NCBI RefSeq assembly: GCF_003574965.1 | Contig: NZ_CP032317.1 | Coordinates: forward strand, 3,844,001-3,908,000 | Length of the DNA: 64,000 nt | Reading direction: 5' to 3' | From: Hymenobacter oligotrophus | GTDB lineage: Bacteria > Bacteroidota > Bacteroidia > Cytophagales > Hymenobacteraceae | Part shown: piece by piece, positions 60,403 through 64,000 of the stretch | How the letters are laid out: every line of letters begins with the position of its first letter | Position numbering within the stretch: the first letter of the stretch is position 1 | The notes under the pieces: model-generated | Database searches by the model: none | Told to the model about the DNA's origin: nothing | The model's input: the letters and a program-made list of their open reading frames with translations, nothing else | Position numbers and translations under genes: made by a program

Positions 60403-62016
60403 ATGCGTAGTTTTGACTACATGCCTTGGCGACGAATTATTTTTTTCTGGGGGTGGCTTTTGGCGGGTGCCGTTGCGCCTGAGGCGCGGGCGCAGGTGCC
60501 GGCGCCGCCCGCCGGCACGCCACCGCCGGCGGCCAGCGCCGTGCCGGCGGGCCAGCAAGCGGCAGTGGAGTTGGGGCGCTCCACCTTCCCCATCAACGAG
60601 TACTTTACTATTGCCATTCGGCTTAGCGGCGCCCCGCTTGGCAAGTACTCCGCTTTCCCCGATATCGAAGGCTTTAAAAAAAGCGGCAAAACCTCCACCA
60701 CCACCACCCGCACCAGCCAAGGGCGCAGCACCGTGGAGCTGGTGCTTACCCAGCGCTACGCCGCTTTTGCCGAGGGCGACTTCACACTGAAGCCGTTTAG
60801 CATCACCGTGAACGGGCAAGTGCTGCGCTCGGCCGGGGCGGTGTTGCACGTGGTGGCGCAGCCCGCCGCACCGGCCACCGCGCCGCCCGGCGCGGCAGCG
60901 CCCAACGCACCAAGCCCAGCCGCCGGCGCACCGCCCGCGGGCAAGCAGCCGCTGCAGGGCATCGGCCTGCTCGATCAGCTCCTAGGTAAGCCCAAGCCGC
61001 AAGAGTTGATAGAGCAACCCGATCAGGCTTTTCTGGCCGTTGAGCCCAACAAAGCCGCCGCGTGGGTGGGCGAACCGGTGCACGTTGGCTTGTACCTGTA
61101 CCTAGCACCCACCGATCAAGGCCTGCTCGATTTTCACCGCTTTGCCGAGCAGCTGCCTGCCCTGTTGCGCCAGCTTCGCCAACCCGGCGCCTGGGAAGAA
61201 ACCTTCGACGAAACCAACATTCGGCCCGACTCGGTGCGGGTGGGCGGCAAGCCTTTTTTGCGTTACCAGCTGCACGAGGCCGTTTACTATCCGCTAGGCA
61301 CCCGCCCGCTCAACTTCCCGGCGGTAGCGCTGCAAATGATTAAGTACCGCGTGGCCAAGCGACCCTTGCCCGGCACCGATGGCCGCGTGGTAGGCTACAA
61401 AACCTATGTATCGCGGCCGCGCACGGTGCAAGTAAAAGCTTTGCCCGCGCCACCGGCCGGCCTGGGCCTTGTGGCCGTGGGCCACTATACCTTACGCGAG
61501 GGCCTCGACCGCACCAAGTACCAAACCGGCCAAACCATAACCTACACGCTGGTGGTGGAGGGCGAGGGCAACCTCACGGCGCTTACCCCACCTGTAGCCC
61601 GCGCACCGGCCGGGGTGGAGGTGTTCGGCCCCGAAACCCGGCAGGAAGTTACCCGCGCCGACGGCCGCGTAACCGGGCGCAAAATCATGCGCTACCGCCT
61701 TGTGCCCAGCCAACCGGGCCCGCTTAACCTAGGCAACCTATTGGCCGTGCCCACCTTCGATTTCGCAACAGGTAAGTACCAAACCTTGCGCTCAGAGCTG
61801 GCGCTGCAGGTAACCGGGCCGGCCGTGGCGCCCCAGCAAGCGGTAACGGCCTTTGTGCGTACCGACGCATTTTACCAACAGCAGCTTGGCAAGGCTAGTA
61901 GCAACTTGCAAGCCCTCGATACGCCCCGGCAGGTGCGCCGCTACGCCAATTTTGTGCTGGCCGTGCTGTTGGCCGTGGCCGCGTTCGGCTGGTTCACGGC
62001 CCGCGAAAGGCCCTAG
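60403..62016 (+). CDS. BatD-like membrane-anchored protein
   Basis: A 537-residue protein with signal peptide (IIFFWGWLLAGAVAPEARAQ), tandem immunoglobulin-like regions (FPINEYFTIAIRLSGAPLGK; VGEPVHVGLYLYLAPTDQGL; ITYTLVVEGEGNLTALTPPV) and a C-terminal membrane helix (FVLAVLLAVAAFGWFTARER). This fits BatD/oxygen-tolerance proteins that work with MoxR and BatA/B. The other Bat genes are not in the window, except MoxR at 15938. A TAGTTTTG at 60408-60415 would favour ATG 60421 as an alternative start. The stop TAG lies in CCTAGG. Confidence 0.82.
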   Translation: MRSFDYMPWRRIIFFWGWLLAGAVAPEARAQVPAPPAGTPPPAASAVPAGQQAAVELGRSTFPINEYFTIAIRLSGAPLGKYSAFPDIEGFKKSGKTSTTTTRTSQGRSTVELVLTQRYAAFAEGDFTLKPFSITVNGQVLRSAGAVLHVVAQPAAPATAPPGAAAPNAPSPAAGAPPAGKQPLQGIGLLDQLLGKPKPQELIEQPDQAFLAVEPNKAAAWVGEPVHVGLYLYLAPTDQGLLDFHRFAEQLPALLRQLRQPGAWEETFDETNIRPDSVRVGGKPFLRYQLHEAVYYPLGTRPLNFPAVALQMIKYRVAKRPLPGTDGRVVGYKTYVSRPRTVQVKALPAPPAGLGLVAVGHYTLREGLDRTKYQTGQTITYTLVVEGEGNLTALTPPVARAPAGVEVFGPETRQEVTRADGRVTGRKIMRYRLVPSQPGPLNLGNLLAVPTFDFATGKYQTLRSELALQVTGPAVAPQQAVTAFVRTDAFYQQQLGKASSNLQALDTPRQVRRYANFVLAVLLAVAAFGWFTARERP

Positions 62017-62035
62017 GTAGCGGCAAGCCCGAGCA

Positions 62036-62074
62036 CAAAAAGGGCCGCCCGGCACTGCCGGGCGGCCCTTTTTG
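62036..62074. terminator. Bidirectional terminator between batD-like and udk
   Basis: AAAAAGGGCCGCCCGGCA pairs with its complement across a short loop; A and T runs at both sides serve convergent genes. Confidence 0.93.
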
Positions 62075-62092
62075 TATGTCAATACCGAGTGC

Positions 62093-62725
62093 CTACGACA
62101 CCTGCGAAGCACCTACTTTGGAGCGCAGGTAAGCCACCAGCACGTCCAGGCCGCGGTCGAAGTGGCGGTTGTTGGGGATGATGATGTCCGCGTCGTGCTT
62201 GAAAGGCTTGATGTACTTTTCGTAAGTGGGCGCCACGTGGTGCGTGTAGCGGTACAGCACGTCCTCCAGGTCGTAGCCGCGCTCGTCACGGTCGCGCACA
62301 ATGCGGCGCAGCACCTTCACGTGCTCCCGCGCATCGATGTACACCTTCAGATCGAGCAGCTTGGCCACTTCCTCGAAGTAAAACACGAAGATGCCCTCCA
62401 CTACCACAATGGGTGCGGGCTTGAACACCAGCTCCTTAGCCGGGGCGTTGGGGTTGTTGAAGGTGTACTCCTTGCGGCGCACCTCTAGGCCTTGGCTGAT
62501 GCGCAGCACGTCGGCCGCATAAGCCGCCGAATCGATGGAGGAAGGAAGGTCGAAATTGGTAACGCCCTGCGAATCGACTTGCTGCACCTCGCGGGGGTGG
62601 TAGTAGTTGTCTTGCGAAATCAGGCAGATTTCGTCGTCCGAAAACGAGGCGAGCAGGCGGCGCAGAAAGGTGGTTTTGCCGGAGGCGCTGCCGCCGGTGA
62701 TACCAACGATGAAAGGTTGTTGCAT
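62093..62725 (-). CDS. udk: Uridine kinase
   Basis: A 210-residue P-loop kinase that converts uridine or cytidine to the monophosphate in pyrimidine salvage. Walker A GITGGSASGKTTF starts at residue 8; CLISQDNYYHPR, NFDLPSSIDS and VVEGIFVFYFEEV follow, and IPNNRHFDRGLDVLV is the C-terminal block. I use ATG 62725; a longer frame to 62767 has no conserved sequence. A promoter-like TATTTTTG with a TTTG further upstream is at 62765-62800. Confidence 0.94.
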   Translation of the reverse strand: MQQPFIVGITGGSASGKTTFLRRLLASFSDDEICLISQDNYYHPREVQQVDSQGVTNFDLPSSIDSAAYAADVLRISQGLEVRRKEYTFNNPNAPAKELVFKPAPIVVVEGIFVFYFEEVAKLLDLKVYIDAREHVKVLRRIVRDRDERGYDLEDVLYRYTHHVAPTYEKYIKPFKHDADIIIPNNRHFDRGLDVLVAYLRSKVGASQVS

Positions 62726-62764
62726 GGGGTACTTACTGCGGCCCGACCAGCAGGGCCAACCTTG

Positions 62765-62800
62765 CAAAAATAGCGAGTTGCCACCGTTCGCGGCGTCAAA
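62765..62800 (-). promoter_or_regulatory. Promoter of udk
   Basis: Minus strand TTTG (62797-62800), 24-base spacer, TATTTTTG (62765-62772), 40 bases before the start codon. Confidence 0.5.
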
Positions 62801-62836
62801 ATGTTGGGGCGGGCCGGCAAAAGCCCGTTTGCACCC

Positions 62837-63427
62837 CTAAGCCGAGGGCGCCTGCTGCTGCAAAAACTCAACTAGTTTGGCAACGGCCCGGGCCCGGTGG
62901 CTCAGTTTGTTTTTCTCGCTGAGGGGCATTTCGGCGAAGGTGTAGGCGTAATCGGCGGGCTCAAACACGGGGTCGTAGCCGAAGCCGCCGGCGCCACGCG
63001 GTACGGCCGCAATGCGTCCCTCAACGGCGCCCTCAAACGTATGCTGCTCGGCATCGGAAAGCACCAGGGCTACCACCGTGCGAAACCGGGCCGAGCGGTT
63101 GGGCTTGCCCTCGAGCTCGTGCAGCAGCTTGCGCACGTTGTCGGCGGCGGAGCGTTGCGGGCCGGCGTACCGGGCCGAGTACACGCCCGGTTCGCCACCT
63201 AGGGCCGCTACCTCCAGGCCGGTGTCGTCGGCAAAGCAGGCCACGCCGTAGTGCTCCCACACGTACCGGGCTTTTTGCAGGGCGTTGCCCTCGAGCGTGT
63301 CCTGGGTTTCGGGCAATTCCTCTTGGCAGCCAATGTCGGCAAGGCTGAGCAACTCGATGTGGGCCGGCAGCAACGGCCGGATTTCATCGAGCTTGTGGGC
63401 GTTGTTGGAGGCAAAGCAAAGACGCAT
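62837..63427 (-). CDS. rdgB: RdgB/HAM1 non-canonical purine NTP pyrophosphatase
   Basis: A 196-residue housecleaning enzyme that hydrolyses dITP and XTP to monophosphates. FASNNAHKLDEIRPLL at the N-terminus, ACFADDTGLEVAALGGEPGV with the catalytic Asp pair, and GGFGYDPVFEP plus the terminal KNKLSHRARAV are diagnostic. ATG 63427 gives the canonical start; the frame further upstream has no family character. Confidence 0.95.
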   Translation of the reverse strand: MRLCFASNNAHKLDEIRPLLPAHIELLSLADIGCQEELPETQDTLEGNALQKARYVWEHYGVACFADDTGLEVAALGGEPGVYSARYAGPQRSAADNVRKLLHELEGKPNRSARFRTVVALVLSDAEQHTFEGAVEGRIAAVPRGAGGFGYDPVFEPADYAYTFAEMPLSEKNKLSHRARAVAKLVEFLQQQAPSA

Positions 63428-63517
63428 GGGCAAGTAGCGGCTGACGGATGAATTAAAATGCCAACGGTAGGCACAGCACCTGGGCTGCATCTGCCGCTCG
63501 CTGGTAAACGAGTACAA

Positions 63518-63543
63518 AAAAACCGGAACGCGCCCGGTTTTCT
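63518..63543 (-). terminator. Terminator after the last small gene
   Basis: Short stem AAACCGG/CCGGTTT followed on the minus strand by seven T residues, 24 bases past the stop at 63567. Confidence 0.75.
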
Positions 63544-63566
63544 AAGCTTTAGCAGCAACAAGCATC

Positions 63567-63884
63567 CTACAAAAACATGAGCTTGATGCTGCCCCACGAG
63601 CGGCTAATCACATTTGGTCGGGCAACTGGGGCTGATATGCCATCGTTGGCGCGAGCAGCCAAACCATAAACGTTGTTGTGGAGGGCCGCAAACGGCTGGG
63701 CCGAGAACTTGCTGCTGCGGGCCAGGGCCGTGCCATTGGGCAGCAACAAATAGCCGTTGGTTTGCTGAGCGATTACGAGTTGAGCTTGCGGCTTAGCCTG
63801 ATAGTAGGAAACGATGGGCTGCAGGGCTGCTGCGGTGATAATCAATGCCAACAGCGGCAGGCTAAAAAGATATTTTCGCGTCAT
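63567..63884 (-). CDS. Small secreted protein, function unknown
   Basis: A 105-residue protein with a signal peptide or anchor (KYLFSLPLLALIITAAAL). The remainder has LVIAQQTNGYLLLPNGTALA and a C-terminal stretch rich in Ala, Asn and Ser. I recognise no family. ATG 63884 is used; a minus-strand TACTTTTG lies upstream at 63938-63945 and a terminator follows, so it is a self-contained transcription unit. Confidence 0.55.
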   Translation of the reverse strand: MTRKYLFSLPLLALIITAAALQPIVSYYQAKPQAQLVIAQQTNGYLLLPNGTALARSSKFSAQPFAALHNNVYGLAARANDGISAPVARPNVISRSWGSIKLMFL

Positions 63885-63937
63885 AAGTCGGCACAAAGTA
63901 AAGCAACGAACAGGATGCTAACGGTAGTATGATTGCA

Positions 63938-63945
63938 CAAAAGTA
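63938..63945 (-). promoter_or_regulatory. -7 element for the 63567 gene
   Basis: TACTTTTG on the minus strand about 54 bases upstream of the start; no clear -33. The remaining bases to the window end show no gene. Confidence 0.4.
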
Positions 63946-64000
63946 GCCGATCCGACTATTTCGGGGGAGTTATATACACGTGGCTTCCGGAAAACCGCTA

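Noticed and set aside
60408-60415. TAGTTTTG as a firm promoter for the BatD-like gene
   Set aside because: It lies inside the proposed coding start and has no -33 element at usable spacing; mentioned as an alternative only.

Overview
The window is ordinary chromosomal DNA from a GC-rich member of the Bacteroidota, most likely Hymenobacter or a close relative in the Cytophagales. Evidence: Bacteroidetes-type promoters (-7 TAnnTTTG with a weak TTG about 18-24 bases upstream), no Shine-Dalgarno pattern, a SecD-SecF fusion, a TonB-dependent receptor with a carboxypeptidase-type leader domain, Bacteroidetes RuvB and RecA forms, and many lipoproteins. I see no tRNA, rRNA, CRISPR array, insertion sequence, prophage or plasmid origin. 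All names come from reading motifs in the translated sequence; no database search was run.

Layout. 1-4155: end of a YeiH-like exporter, an RluA-type pseudouridine synthase, then rplM-rpsI-rpsB-tsf with a strong terminator. 4195-7494: minus-strand set of cell-envelope proteins (DUF3089 lipoprotein, SHOCT-like membrane protein, secreted coiled-coil protein). 7621-16906: a PhoB/PhoR-like two-component pair, DUF3108 protein, recA, a beta-barrel protein, a GNAT enzyme, a short-chain dehydrogenase and a MoxR ATPase. 17017-21016: two periplasmic parvulin-type foldases, one carrying an OmpA-like insert. 21127-23990: a complete RsbU-RsbV-RsbW partner-switching module. 24181-33633: guaB, DUF2490, an FRG-domain protein, hrpB, a rhodanese, and a pnuC - nicotinamide riboside kinase - mutarotase - GNAT operon. 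33939-36626: a TPP riboswitch in front of a TonB-dependent receptor, probably for thiamine uptake. 36802-45824: secDF, nfu, aroC, an APC permease and an acyl-CoA dehydrogenase. 45884-54477: mixed small genes, an MFS transporter, ruvB, a DUF2975/XRE pair and queG. 54710-60162: six ferritin-like genes arranged as three two-gene units. 60403-63884: BatD-like protein, udk, rdgB and a small secreted protein.

Two things stand out. First, three tandem copies of a two-gene module (Tat-type, Asp-rich lipoprotein of the Ferritin_2 kind plus a longer partner protein). At least two copies end in their own terminator. All three lipoproteins keep the expected metal ligands, while two of the three partners have lost one. 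Second, the palindrome CCTAGG occurs about 93 times by hand count, several times more than base composition predicts. It mostly encodes Leu-Gly as CTA-GGN, or supplies a TAG stop, or lies between genes, and it is absent from the ribosomal-protein/tsf block and from recA. This resembles a highly iterated palindrome such as cyanobacterial HIP1. Several intergenic inverted repeats (15160-15369, 30211-30370, 40517-40695) are further unexplained structure.
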